64,000 nt of DNA from Corynebacterium falsenii (lineage in GTDB: Bacteria > Actinomycetota > Actinomycetes > Mycobacteriales > Mycobacteriaceae), in assembly GCA_001054945.1 (NCBI GenBank), contig JVKJ01000005.1, positions 248,001 through 312,000 of the forward strand, given 5' to 3'. This document shows positions 47,539-57,082 of this stretch, in pieces. Position numbers and translations under genes: made by a program. The notes beneath the pieces are model-generated. The model was not told the DNA's origin. It saw only the letters and a program-made list of their open reading frames with translations, and did no database searches. How positions within the stretch are numbered: the stretch's first letter is position 1; each line of letters begins with the position of its first letter.

Positions 47539-49044
47539 CTAGCCCAGGCCCTCGTTGGCCTGGGCTTCGGCCTTTTTGCCCTCGGCCACGTCCGATGGGG
47601 TGAAGTTGATGAAGGCTGCGCTCAGTGCGATGATGACCAGCGCTAAGCCCGCACACACCATCAGCGACGTGGTGTACCCCTGGCCTAGCGCTTCTCTCGC
47701 CTGGGTAGTGAGGTGTGCTCGATCGACCGCATCCAAGGCTTCGCCCAGCCGATGGCGCGTAACGCTTTCTGCCACGGCTGTCGCCGCCGCAAGTCCCAGT
47801 GGGCCACCAAGTGTTTGCGCAACCAGAGAGGTGGCCGTCAGTGGCCCCACGTCGATCGGACGCACACCGGCAACAACACACAGCGTGAGCGGAATCAGTG
47901 CCAACCCCACTCCTGCGGCGATCAGCAGGATGGATGGCAACAACTGCAATGGGTAGGACACGTGCGTCCCCATCCCCATGGCGAAACTAAATGCGGCAAC
48001 CATCAGGGCACCACCGGCCACGATCACCCACCGGGGTGAAACTCGCTGAACAGCCCACCCTGCAATGGCAGCGCCGCCCCCGAGGCCGATAGCGAATGGG
48101 ATGAAAGCCACCCCTGCCTGCAGCGGAGTATATTCCAACACTTCTTGAACGAACAGCGCTACCTGCACGGTCATGGCCATCAAGATAGCCCCGGCGATCA
48201 CCAAATTGATGAACACGACCGCACGAGCGCGATCAGCGAAGAGGCGCAGCGGCAGGACACCGTCCGTCTTCCCTCGTTGGTCGAGGAAGAACCACAGCAA
48301 CAGCACGATCCCCATGAGCAGGGACACAATGACCACGGGACTCAACAGTCCTCCGCCGCCCTGGGACATGCCGAACACAAGAAGGGTGGAGGCCGCGGTG
48401 GCCAAAATGGCGCCCCGGACGTCCAGCCCGATGCGCTCCTCCACCGGTACGACGCTCAGCGCGAACAGCCCACCTGCGACGATGAGCACACCAATCGGCA
48501 CGTTGATCCAAAAAATCCAACGCCAGGAGACCTCTGTCAACGCTCCCCCGATCACGAGCCCGCTCACTGAACCTAACCCGGTCATCGCAGCGAAGAAGGA
48601 AAACGCCTGGTTGCGCGCCTTCCCAGGTGCAAAGGTCACCACGATCAGAGCCATCGCGACTGGGGACGCCACTGCTGCGCCGATCCCCTGCATTACACGT
48701 GCAGCCAGCAACATGACGGGCCCGCTAGCCAGGCCACATAGGAGCGAGGCCAAGGTGAAAAGGCCTACTCCGATGAGAAACATTCTCCTTCTTCCGAAGG
48801 CATCTCCCAATCGCCCGCCTAACAAGAGCAAGCCACCATACGCCAGGGCGTAGGCCAGCACGACCCAACTACGCAACTGATCCGAGAGCTGCAGCTCCAC
48901 CTGCATGCGGTTCAAGGCGAGATTGACGACCGTCCCGTCGAGCACCACCATGAACTGCAGCGCGCATAGCACCACCAGTGGTAACCCGAGCGCCTTTCCG
49001 GTGACCGGATAGCGCTTCTGGGATTTCTCAGGTGAGTAGGTCAA
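47539..49044 (-). CDS. MFS drug exporter, EfpA-like (DHA2 family)
   Basis: A 501-residue major-facilitator transporter with about fourteen hydrophobic segments. The DHA2 signature motifs are present: LGGRLGDAFGRRRMFLIGVG (motif A) near residue 80 and RVMQGIGAAVASPVAMALI (motif C-like). It corresponds in position to mycobacterial EfpA (Rv2846c), between proS and the cobA-type gene. Substrate range is unknown; EfpA-type pumps are linked to multidrug and lipid export. The 3' end doubles as the terminator of the opposing protease gene. The C-terminus ends with a short charged tail. Confidence 0.9.
   Translation of the reverse strand: MTYSPEKSQKRYPVTGKALGLPLVVLCALQFMVVLDGTVVNLALNRMQVELQLSDQLRSWVVLAYALAYGGLLLLGGRLGDAFGRRRMFLIGVGLFTLASLLCGLASGPVMLLAARVMQGIGAAVASPVAMALIVVTFAPGKARNQAFSFFAAMTGLGSVSGLVIGGALTEVSWRWIFWINVPIGVLIVAGGLFALSVVPVEERIGLDVRGAILATAASTLLVFGMSQGGGGLLSPVVIVSLLMGIVLLLWFFLDQRGKTDGVLPLRLFADRARAVVFINLVIAGAILMAMTVQVALFVQEVLEYTPLQAGVAFIPFAIGLGGGAAIAGWAVQRVSPRWVIVAGGALMVAAFSFAMGMGTHVSYPLQLLPSILLIAAGVGLALIPLTLCVVAGVRPIDVGPLTATSLVAQTLGGPLGLAAATAVAESVTRHRLGEALDAVDRAHLTTQAREALGQGYTTSLMVCAGLALVIIALSAAFINFTPSDVAEGKKAEAQANEGLG
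47541..47577 (+). terminator. Rho-independent terminator of the protease gene
   Basis: A perfect 10-bp stem AGCCCAGGCC/GGCCTGGGCT (47541-47550, 47557-47566) with a 6-base loop is followed by a TTTTT run at 47573-47577. It lies within the last codons of the convergent MFS gene. Confidence 0.85.
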
Positions 49045-49067
49045 GATATGTCTACTTTCAGCAGCCG

Positions 49068-49832
49068 TTAGTCGTCTTGCATGATGTGCTCCGCAGCTGG
49101 TCCGATGACGATGATGGCAGGCGGAGTCACACCGTATTGGTCCAATCTATCGCCCACCTCTCCCAGAGTCATGGTCGTCAGGCGCTGGGCTGCGGTGGAT
49201 GCTGATTCCACGATGGCCACGGGGGTATCGGGAGACTTGCCTTCTTTCTCGAGAGTGGCGGCAATCGCCGGAGCGTTCTTCACCGCCATGAGCAGCACGA
49301 TGGTGCCTGTCATCCGTGCCACCGCTCCCCAATCCACCAAAGATTTCGGATGTCCTGGCGGCACGTGACCACTGACGATAGTGACGTCGTGAACGAGCCC
49401 CCTGTGGGTGATTGATAGCCCGGCAGCTGCCGGGGCCGCGGTCGCGCTGGTGACCCCCGGAATGACTCGGCACGGGATTCCAGCGCCCGCGCAGTATTCG
49501 GCTTCTTCAAAACCGCGCCCGAAGACAAAGGGATCCCCGCCCTTCAGCCGAACCACCTTTTTGCCCTTGCGGGCGTGCTCAACGATAAGACGATTAATTT
49601 CCTCTTGCGCTACCGATTTTTGATAAGGCAGCTTCGATACGTCGATGACCTCAGCGCCCCGTTCACCGGCGTCAGCGGCCAAGTCCTGGGGAGCTAGATG
49701 ATCCGTCAGGATCACGTCCGCCGCCATGACCGCCTTTGCGCCAGCGACAGTGATCAAGTCGGGGTCTCCCGGCCCGCCACCCACGAGGACGACAGAACCG
49801 GTGGGGGTGGAAACGTGCGCAGAATCGCTCAT
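49068..49832 (-). CDS. cobA: Uroporphyrinogen-III C-methyltransferase
   Basis: SUMT makes precorrin-2, the branch point to siroheme and cobalamin. The 254-residue protein has the P-loop-like VVLVGGGPGDPDLITVAGAKA start and the SAM-binding motif VVRLKGGDPFVFGRG, followed by the GIPCRVIPGVTSA segment. It stands alone, without the CysG-type dehydrogenase domain. By position it corresponds to Rv2847c, which is fused to a second domain in M. tuberculosis. It precedes the MFS gene on the same strand by 23 bases. Confidence 0.95.
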   Translation of the reverse strand: MSDSAHVSTPTGSVVLVGGGPGDPDLITVAGAKAVMAADVILTDHLAPQDLAADAGERGAEVIDVSKLPYQKSVAQEEINRLIVEHARKGKKVVRLKGGDPFVFGRGFEEAEYCAGAGIPCRVIPGVTSATAAPAAAGLSITHRGLVHDVTIVSGHVPPGHPKSLVDWGAVARMTGTIVLLMAVKNAPAIAATLEKEGKSPDTPVAIVESASTAAQRLTTMTLGEVGDRLDQYGVTPPAIIVIGPAAEHIMQDD

Positions 49833-49871
49833 ATTCGATGACTGTAGACCATGCGGTCTACATCACCGCAA

Positions 49872-51359
49872 TTACCCCAGCTTGAGGGCCTTCTGGGAGC
49901 GCTCCCACTGCTCATTGAAGAGCTCGGTGTTCTGGGACAGCCGCTCGCCATAGGAAGGGATCATCTCCTTCAAACGCGGCGCCCAATCACCCATGTGGTT
50001 ACCGAAGCAGCGCTCCAGCAGCTCGATCATGGCAGCCGGGGCAATGGAGGCGCCCGGAGAAGCCCCCATCAGGCCTGCCAGGGAACCGTCTGCGGAGTTG
50101 ATCAACGTGGTGCCGAATTCCAGTGAACCAAACTTTGGTGCTCCGATGGGCTTGATGACCTGCACGCGCTGACCGGCCACGACCAGCTCCCAGTCCTCAT
50201 CTCGTGCAGACGGCATGTACTCCCGGAGGGATTCCACGCGCGCCTTCTGATCCTTGAGAACCTCTTCGATGAGGTACTTGGTCAGTCCGAACTCCTGCAG
50301 GCCCACGCCCACCATGGATGGCAGATTGTCCGGGCGCAGAGACTTGAACAGGTCCGCGTACGAACCCTTCTTCAGGAACTTCGGGGTCCAGCCTGCATAG
50401 GGGCCGAACAGCAGGCCCTTCTTACCATCGATCACGCGAGTATCGAGGTGTGGAACGGACATCGGAGGCGCACCTACGGCCGCCTTGCCGTACACCTTCG
50501 CATTGTGCTGTTCGATCAGCTCCTCGTTGGTGCAGCGCAGCCACTGGCCAGAGACCGGGAATCCGCCGTAGCCCTTGATCTCCCGGATGCCCGCCTTCTG
50601 CAGCAATGGGAGCGCCATGCCACCGGCACCGACGAAGACGAAGTTCGCTTCCACCACAGAGGTATCACCGGTGTGAAGGTTCTTCGTGGTCACCTTCCAC
50701 TTGGAACCATCGCGTTCGATATTCTTTACCTCAGTACCGAAGCGAACCTGCACGCCTTCCTTCTTAACCGCATCCACATATTGACGGGTCAGCGCGCCGT
50801 AGTTGATATCTGTACCGGTATCGAACCAGGAGATCGCAACGGGGTTATTGAAGTCACGCCCCTCGCTCATCAGCGGCAGGCTCTCGCGGAACTTCTCCTC
50901 CGAGTCACTGAACTGCATATTGGGGAACAACGGGTGCTGGCGCAGCGCCTCGTAGCGGGCCTTCAGGTAATCCACCTGTTCCATGCCCTGGGCAAAGGAC
51001 ACATGGGGCACCTTGTTGATGAACTCGCTCGGGTCGCCCAGGATCTGTTCCTCAACCAGGTGAGACCAGAACTGGCGCGAGACCTGGAACTTCTCATTCA
51101 CACCCACGGCCTTGGAGATATCGATCTTCCCGCCAACAGATGGGGTGTAGTTCAGCTCGCACAGTGCAGAGTGCCCGGTGCCGGCGTTATTCCACGGATC
51201 AGAGGACTCAGCGGCCGGCGTATCCAGTCGCTCAACGATCATCTGAGTCCACTCCGGCTGCAGCTGCTTCAGCATGACGGAGAGGGTCGTCGAGATGACA
51301 CCGGCTCCCACCAGGAGCACATCGACGGAATCCTTTGAAACATTTCCAGTAGTTGCCAC
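49872..51359 (-). CDS. mqo: Malate:quinone oxidoreductase
   Basis: Mqo oxidises malate to oxaloacetate and feeds electrons to the quinone pool at the membrane. The 495-residue flavoprotein starts with the dinucleotide motif VLLVGAGVISTTLSVML and contains DPWNNAGTGHSALCELNYTP, the FAD/substrate region of Mqo. I chose GTG 51359 (VATTGNVSKD), preceded at a distance by AAGGA. The open frame to 51443 covers the leader. Corynebacteria and mycobacteria use Mqo as a main malate enzyme. A TTAGTTAGG motif upstream could be part of the promoter. Confidence 0.96.
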   Translation of the reverse strand: MATTGNVSKDSVDVLLVGAGVISTTLSVMLKQLQPEWTQMIVERLDTPAAESSDPWNNAGTGHSALCELNYTPSVGGKIDISKAVGVNEKFQVSRQFWSHLVEEQILGDPSEFINKVPHVSFAQGMEQVDYLKARYEALRQHPLFPNMQFSDSEEKFRESLPLMSEGRDFNNPVAISWFDTGTDINYGALTRQYVDAVKKEGVQVRFGTEVKNIERDGSKWKVTTKNLHTGDTSVVEANFVFVGAGGMALPLLQKAGIREIKGYGGFPVSGQWLRCTNEELIEQHNAKVYGKAAVGAPPMSVPHLDTRVIDGKKGLLFGPYAGWTPKFLKKGSYADLFKSLRPDNLPSMVGVGLQEFGLTKYLIEEVLKDQKARVESLREYMPSARDEDWELVVAGQRVQVIKPIGAPKFGSLEFGTTLINSADGSLAGLMGASPGASIAPAAMIELLERCFGNHMGDWAPRLKEMIPSYGERLSQNTELFNEQWERSQKALKLG

Positions 51360-51495
51360 TATTGACTCATTCCTTTTCGCGCACATCAGGCTCGGAGAAA
51401 AGTGTCCCCTAACTAAGGTCCTCCACAACATTACGCCTGCCACCCTTCACCGTAATCGATGCCCTCCCCGCGCGCCGAGCTCTATCATCGTCACA

Positions 51496-52593
51496 GTGAG
51501 TAGTTCAATCCCGCACCCGCCTCCGTCCTCAACCCCGGATTCATCCCCCGTGCAGCCGCGTCTACCAGGCCATGCTCCCGACCTCCCTGAACCAGATGTC
51601 TCAGAGTGGCACCCGGATGAATTGGGGCCCGGATTCGAACACGCGTTTATTGACCTGGGCCCCGACCCCGATGGCGAGACCCCAGTGCGCTGCACGCTCG
51701 TTCGCTACGACGCGAATGCCGCCGATTTTCGCTCGCGCCCTGCCGTCGTCTTCGTTCATGGCATGACGGACTACTTCTTCCACGAACATGTCGCCGAGTA
51801 CCTGCGCCGCGCTGGATTCGCCGTTTATGGGCTCGACCTCCGCAAATGTGGGCGCTCGTGGAGGGAAGGCCAGACGTGGCACCACGTCACCGCCCAATCT
51901 ATTTATGACGCCGACCTCACCGCCGCCGTCGCATACCTCGCTAGCCAGCACCCCAGCGTCGTGGTCGAGGGACACTCCACCGGCGGCCTCGACGTGGCCC
52001 GCTGGGCTGGGAGGATGCACGAGTCGACCGTTCCGGCCGAGCGCCTGATCTATTCTCACGTCGCCGGCATCATTCTGAATTCCCCGTGGCTCGGCCTGCA
52101 ATTCGGCCCCCTCACCCGATTCGTGATTACAAAAGTCTTCCCCCTCATCGCGGCTGTACGCCCACAAGCGGAAGTTCCCGGGGGCATCAACCCCGTTTAC
52201 GGCCGCAGTTTGCACGCGTCAGAAGCAGGTGAATGGGATTACAACCTCGCGTTAAAGCCACTTGTTCCGCGGAAAAAGTACATAACGTGGCTCGTTGGCG
52301 TCTCCAAGGAAATTGAGCAACTCCGCGCCAAGCCCACGGATACTGGGCGGCCCACCCTCATGCTCACCTCACACGCCCACCACTTCTCCCGGAAGTTATC
52401 CCCTGAAACCTATCGTGCGGACGTGATCTTGAAACCAAAGCAGATGCACGAAAACATCCGGAATGTGGCGCCGGGGGCGCGCGTTGAAATTCTTCAGGAC
52501 GCCATGCATGACGTGTATCTGTCCCGTCCCCACGTGCGGGAGCGGGCGCTTCACACGACGGTGGAATGGCTTAAAGACATTACGTGCAGATAG
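51496..52593 (+). CDS. Alpha/beta hydrolase (lysophospholipase-like)
   Basis: A 365-residue alpha/beta hydrolase with a Pro/Ser-rich N-terminal stretch of about 50 residues. It has the oxyanion-region VVFVHGMTDYFFHEHVAEYL, the nucleophile elbow VVVEGHSTGGLDVA (Ser), and likely acid and base in DVILKPKQMH and LQDAMHDVY. By position it matches Rv2854, next to mtr. The frame reaches 51274, but that part is antisense to mqo; GTG 51496 is the likely start. It is divergent from mqo and 12 bases from mtr. The substrate is unknown. Confidence 0.85.
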   Translation: MSSSIPHPPPSSTPDSSPVQPRLPGHAPDLPEPDVSEWHPDELGPGFEHAFIDLGPDPDGETPVRCTLVRYDANAADFRSRPAVVFVHGMTDYFFHEHVAEYLRRAGFAVYGLDLRKCGRSWREGQTWHHVTAQSIYDADLTAAVAYLASQHPSVVVEGHSTGGLDVARWAGRMHESTVPAERLIYSHVAGIILNSPWLGLQFGPLTRFVITKVFPLIAAVRPQAEVPGGINPVYGRSLHASEAGEWDYNLALKPLVPRKKYITWLVGVSKEIEQLRAKPTDTGRPTLMLTSHAHHFSRKLSPETYRADVILKPKQMHENIRNVAPGARVEILQDAMHDVYLSRPHVRERALHTTVEWLKDITCR

Positions 52594-52605
52594 GTAGACA
52601 ATTCG

Positions 52606-54024
52606 GTGACTCATTTCGACCTCATCATTATCGGAACCGGCTCCGGCAATTCCATTCCCGGCGAGAACTTCGAAGATAAGTCTGTCGCGATTGTGGAACG
52701 AGGCGTGTTTGGAGGGACGTGTCTCAATGTCGGATGTATCCCCACCAAGATGTTCGTTTACACCGCGGACACGGCGCGAGAGTTCGCTGAAGCAGATCGG
52801 CTTGGCTTGAAATCGAAAGAGCCAGAACTGTCGTGGGAGAAACTGCAGGCCCGCGTGTTCGAGCAGCGCGTCGACCCCATCAGCGCTGGAGGTGAGGACT
52901 ATCGGCGCGGTGATCGCACTCCGAACATCACGTTGTTCAGCGGCGAGGCAGCCTTCATCGGTGAGCGGAAGTTAAGGATCACGGGGGACTCCGAGGACGT
53001 GGAGATCTCGGGTGATCAGGTGGTGATTGCGACCGGAAGCCGGCCGATGATCCCGGACGTGATCCGGGACAGCGGTGTGCGCTATCGGACTAATGAAGAC
53101 ATCATGCGTATGGAAAAGCTGCCCTCGTCTCTGACGATTCTGGGAGGCGGCATTGTGGCCGTGGAGTTCGCTCATGTCTTTAGCTCCTTCGGTGTGGACG
53201 TCACGGTGGTGAACCGAGGGCCGCGTCTGCTGCGGAAGCTGGACAGCACACTTTCGGAGGCTTTCAACACCGCGGCCGCGCATTCGTGGACGACCAAGAA
53301 TTCTGTGACCGTGGTCGATGCGAAGTCCGTGCGTGAGCATGACCATGAGGCCATTTCACTCAGCCTCGACGATGGGACCGAGGTTGTCTCGGAGGAGCTG
53401 TTGGTGGCCACTGGCCGAATTCCCAATTCCGACACCCTGAACCTGAGCAGCACCGGGGTGAAGGTCGATCACCGCGGCGTGATCGAGGTCAATGAGTTCG
53501 GCCAGGCTAGCGCGGAAGGGGTCTGGGCACTTGGCGACGTGGCCAACCACTTGCAGCTCAAGCACGTCGCTAATGCCGAAGCACGCGTGATTGCTTACAA
53601 TCTGCTGCACCCGGAGGACCTACGCGCCGTGTCGCACGAGGTCGTGCCATCAGGCATCTTCACTCATCCCCAAATCGGAGTGGTCGGGCTCACCGAGGAG
53701 GAAGCCCGGGGGCAATACGAGCACATCACCGTGAAGACCCAGAAGTACGCTGACGTTGCCTACGGCTGGGCCATGGAAGATCACACCGGGCTGTGTAAGG
53801 TCATCGCCGATGCTAACTCCGGCAAGATTGTGGGGGCACACGTTATGGGCCCGCAGGCAGCCAGTTTGATCCAGCTTTTCGTCACTTTCATCACTTTCGG
53901 AATCGACGCGCGCGTAGCGGCGAAAAACCAGTATTGGCCGCACCCGGCACTATCCGAGGTGGTGGAGAACGCTCTGCTGGGGCTGGAATTCAACAACCCG
54001 GCGCCCGCGACAATTCAGCCGTAG
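52606..54024 (+). CDS. mtr: Mycothione reductase
   Basis: A flavin disulfide reductase of 472 residues that keeps mycothiol, the actinobacterial thiol buffer, reduced with NADPH. The FAD motif DLIIIGTGSGNSIP is at residue 5, the redox-active pair is Cys39-Cys44 in GGTCLNVGCIPTK, and the NADPH-binding site is LTILGGGIVAVEFAHV. The C-terminal dimer interface carries the catalytic H-P pair (WPHPALSEV). GTG 52606 is the start. Mycothiol use limits the host to Actinobacteria and supports the taxonomic reading. Confidence 0.95.
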   Translation: MTHFDLIIIGTGSGNSIPGENFEDKSVAIVERGVFGGTCLNVGCIPTKMFVYTADTAREFAEADRLGLKSKEPELSWEKLQARVFEQRVDPISAGGEDYRRGDRTPNITLFSGEAAFIGERKLRITGDSEDVEISGDQVVIATGSRPMIPDVIRDSGVRYRTNEDIMRMEKLPSSLTILGGGIVAVEFAHVFSSFGVDVTVVNRGPRLLRKLDSTLSEAFNTAAAHSWTTKNSVTVVDAKSVREHDHEAISLSLDDGTEVVSEELLVATGRIPNSDTLNLSSTGVKVDHRGVIEVNEFGQASAEGVWALGDVANHLQLKHVANAEARVIAYNLLHPEDLRAVSHEVVPSGIFTHPQIGVVGLTEEEARGQYEHITVKTQKYADVAYGWAMEDHTGLCKVIADANSGKIVGAHVMGPQAASLIQLFVTFITFGIDARVAAKNQYWPHPALSEVVENALLGLEFNNPAPATIQP

Positions 54025-54039
54025 GCCCCGGAGGTCTCG

Positions 54040-54903
54040 CTAATCTCCCAGGTCTGTGAGGACCTCGCAGCCCTCCTCGGTCACCACGAGAGTGTGCTCG
54101 AACTGGGCCGTCCACTTGTGATCCTTGGTCTGGACGGTCCAGTTGTCGTCCCAGATCTCGTAATCCAGCGTGCCAAGATTAATCATCGGCTCAATCGTCA
54201 GTGTCATGCCCGGCTCCAGGACCGTGTGGTTTCCCGGATTGTCGTAGTGCAGCACGACCAGGCCGTTGTGGAACGTGGGGCCTACTCCGTGCCCGGTGAA
54301 GTCCTCTACGACGTTGTATCCGAACCGCTTGGCGTAGCTCTCAATCACGCGACCAATCACGTTGATCTCGCGTCCCGGTTTCACAGCCTTGATCGCCCGA
54401 TCCAACGATGCGCGCGTCCGTTCGACCAATAGCCGGTGTTCTTCGCTCACATTTCCGGCCAGGAATGTCGCGTTGGTATCGCCGTGAACCCCGTTCTTGT
54501 ATGCCGTCACGTCGATATTCACAATGTCACCGTCTTCGATGACTGTCGTGTCCGGAATTCCGTGGCAGATGATGTCGTTCAAGCTCACGCAGCAGGACTT
54601 GGGGAAGCCGCGATATCCCAGCGTGGAGGGGTATGCCCCGTGATCGCACATGTAATCGTGCACGACTCGGTCAACTTCGTCCGTGGTCACTCCGGGTTCG
54701 ACCGCGCGCCCTCCCTCGCGCAATGCTTCGGCAGCGATCCGGGAAGATTCCCGCATCTTCTCGATGACCTCATCACTTTGCACCCATGGTTCCCCGACGT
54801 TTTCCTGAACGTCGTCCTTCCACGCGTATTCCGGGCGTTCAATGCTGACTGGGACGGTACGGATCGGGGTCGGCTTACCTGGAACTAGTGGAGCTCTACT
54901 CAT
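54040..54903 (-). CDS. map: Methionine aminopeptidase (type I)
   Basis: It removes the initiator methionine. The 287-residue protein has the metal ligands in [19 protein letters not shown] (two Asp), the histidine in [11 protein letters not shown], and the glutamates in IEPM and FEHTLVV. An N-terminal extension of about 40 residues precedes the catalytic core and contains a Pro-rich linker; such extensions are found in actinobacterial MapB-type enzymes. ATG 54903 (MSRAPLVPG) is preferred over the longer frame. It converges on mtr. Confidence 0.95.
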   Translation of the reverse strand: MSRAPLVPGKPTPIRTVPVSIERPEYAWKDDVQENVGEPWVQSDEVIEKMRESSRIAAEALREGGRAVEPGVTTDEVDRVVHDYMCDHGAYPSTLGYRGFPKSCCVSLNDIICHGIPDTTVIEDGDIVNIDVTAYKNGVHGDTNATFLAGNVSEEHRLLVERTRASLDRAIKAVKPGREINVIGRVIESYAKRFGYNVVEDFTGHGVGPTFHNGLVVLHYDNPGNHTVLEPGMTLTIEPMINLGTLDYEIWDDNWTVQTKDHKWTAQFEHTLVVTEEGCEVLTDLGD

Positions 54904-55024
54904 GGCTTTCCACCCTACTCGCTCCCCCGTTGAACAATTCACCTTCCCTTCTCCTTGCGTACACCTGCAACCCCTACATTGTGAATGTTTTCAACACTCC
55001 TGCTTAGCCTTAGAAAGGATGCTC

Positions 55025-57082
55025 ATGCGTGCGGTCACGAAATGTGTCAGCGCCCTGTCCACTCTCGCAATCGGAGCGAGTCTCACGGTAGGGATCACGT
55101 CCGCCACACCCCAGGAAAAGGATGCCAGCCCAGCTTCCAGGTTCACCCTGGGGCTCCTGCCCGATACGCAGTTCTATTCTCGATACGCCACCGAAGAGAC
55201 GGGGAATCTGTATCAGCAGCGCTATGGTTCCGAGCCCTATGACACTCAGACTCACTTCCTCGTCGACCACGCCCGCGACCTCAACATTCCCTTCACGGCC
55301 TCACTCGGGGACGTGGTCGACCAGGCTGATCACCCTCAGCAATGGCAGGTAGCAGATAGGGCCATGAAGGTTCTCGAGGACGGAGGAATGAATTACTCCA
55401 TCTTGCCGGGCAATCACGACATCAACAAAGACGAATTCCGCACCACGTTCTCCGCCGAGCGCGCCGCGAAGCAACCCACCTTTCAAGAACGGTTCGGAGG
55501 CGAAGGCCAGGAATCCGAGTATCACATTTTTGAAGCTGAAGGCCAGAAATATCTCATGCTCGCAGTGGCAGACCTTGCCAACGATGAGACCCTCGAATGG
55601 GCGCAGAGTGTGTTGGATAAGCACAAGAACATCCCCACGATCGTCACCTCACACGAGATTCTCATGAACGAAAAGCCCGAGGACGGCCATACCCCGGTAC
55701 AATTCACGCCCGACTACGGCCAGCACTTCTGGGACAAGCTCATCGCACCGAACGACCAGGTGTTCCTCACGGTCGCGGGGCACAATCACGGAGCTGGATA
55801 CCGCATTGACAAGAATCAGAAAGGGCATGAAGTCATCAATGTGTTGCAGGACTATCAAATGGCCTACCAGGGTGGCAATGGGCTGCTGGGCCTTCTGCAG
55901 TTTGATCTCACCCACGGTCGCATGGACATGACAGCCCTCTCCCCGTGGGTCGCACGCAAGCCCCACCGGACCCTGAATCAATTCGACGACCTGATCCTCG
56001 ACAATGAGACCGATTCCTGGAGCGCCCCTTTCGACTTCCGCTCTCGCTTCACCGCCATTAATCCCGAGTGGACCGTGGGAGAAGAGGACGATGCGGATTA
56101 CACCCAGGTGGCGCGGTCCATCGTCCAGCAGGACTTTGTCCCTCCCGCCGATCCCGAGAAGTTCCGAGCTCGCGATGCAGAAGACTATCCTCACCAGCCC
56201 GGCACTGCGGCACACTGGCGCCCGGGTGCACATCGTGGCGACACAATTCCCGATATCGCGCAGGGGCAGGACATGCACCGCGCCCCGCTCGACAATGGCG
56301 TCTCCTCCGGGTCAAAGAAGGAGGACGTGCGCTTCACTTCCGACCATCATCCGCAGTCGTCGGACTTCGGCTCGGTGTGCTTCCAAGCCCCGGGGGACAA
56401 TGACAAGCGCATCTCCTGGTTCCAGACGGAGAAGGACGCCCCGATCAACGGGGAAACTTTCCCCGATGGCTACACCATGGAGACGTTCGTGCGGGTAGAT
56501 AAGACGTTTACCCGCCAGGCGGATGAATGGATGGGAGCGATTTCTCGGCTGGGCCGTCGAGGCGATGTGGCGTCCGATATCCCCGAGGGGGACGAACCTC
56601 CGGCGACCCTGGCGCTGAGTTCCCTTCGAGAATTGCAGTGGTCCTCCGTGGCGTCCACGGGTGACACGTCCGGGAGCTCGAACTGGAGCCACGAGGTGCC
56701 AACGGACGAATGGCTGCACGTTGCCGTGGTCAATGACCCGAAGAAGAATACAGTGGAAATGTTCGTCAATGGCGCGCCAATCCTGCGGGATCAGCTGGGA
56801 TCAACGGGGCTGGCCACCACCGGCGACCGGTGGATCATGGGCACTTCGGTGTGGGATGGGCTGCCGGCCAACGGCTGGAATGGGTGCATCGGCGAGACCA
56901 GGCTCACCCATGGTGCCCTGGACCCTGACCAGTGGCTCAGCGCACGGAGGCATGATGACCAGGTGGCGCCGTCTTTGGACGGCTCGAGTGGCCCGGGCTC
57001 TGCGAGTATTAGAGGAGAGGGACTAAGCGGAGGGGGATTTGGCTCGACTGCTTTTGGCTCCCGAACTCGGGGATCCCTCTAA
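55025..57082 (+). CDS. Secreted metallophosphoesterase with C-terminal LamG/ConA-like domain
   Basis: A 685-residue exported protein. The signal peptide (about residues 1-28) is followed by a metallophosphoesterase domain (about 40-350) with LLPDTQFYS (a D-x-Q in place of the usual D-x-H), LGDVVDQ, PGNHDINKD, SHEI and GHNHGAG. A long region follows, and residues ~470-640 form a jelly-roll/LamG-like domain (MEVFVR-type segment, DEWLHVAVVNDPKKNTVEMF). The last ~30 residues are Gly/Ser-rich. It is outward-facing and probably acts on nucleotides or phospholipids outside the cell. ATG 55025 has AAAGG upstream. It ends in a 4-base overlap with the PBP gene. Confidence 0.85.
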   Translation: MRAVTKCVSALSTLAIGASLTVGITSATPQEKDASPASRFTLGLLPDTQFYSRYATEETGNLYQQRYGSEPYDTQTHFLVDHARDLNIPFTASLGDVVDQADHPQQWQVADRAMKVLEDGGMNYSILPGNHDINKDEFRTTFSAERAAKQPTFQERFGGEGQESEYHIFEAEGQKYLMLAVADLANDETLEWAQSVLDKHKNIPTIVTSHEILMNEKPEDGHTPVQFTPDYGQHFWDKLIAPNDQVFLTVAGHNHGAGYRIDKNQKGHEVINVLQDYQMAYQGGNGLLGLLQFDLTHGRMDMTALSPWVARKPHRTLNQFDDLILDNETDSWSAPFDFRSRFTAINPEWTVGEEDDADYTQVARSIVQQDFVPPADPEKFRARDAEDYPHQPGTAAHWRPGAHRGDTIPDIAQGQDMHRAPLDNGVSSGSKKEDVRFTSDHHPQSSDFGSVCFQAPGDNDKRISWFQTEKDAPINGETFPDGYTMETFVRVDKTFTRQADEWMGAISRLGRRGDVASDIPEGDEPPATLALSSLRELQWSSVASTGDTSGSSNWSHEVPTDEWLHVAVVNDPKKNTVEMFVNGAPILRDQLGSTGLATTGDRWIMGTSVWDGLPANGWNGCIGETRLTHGALDPDQWLSARRHDDQVAPSLDGSSGPGSASIRGEGLSGGGFGSTAFGSRTRGSL

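Noticed and set aside
50448..51338. 296-residue open frame opposite mqo
   Set aside because: Shadow of the mqo reading frame; rich in His and Leu as expected for an antisense frame in GC-rich DNA.
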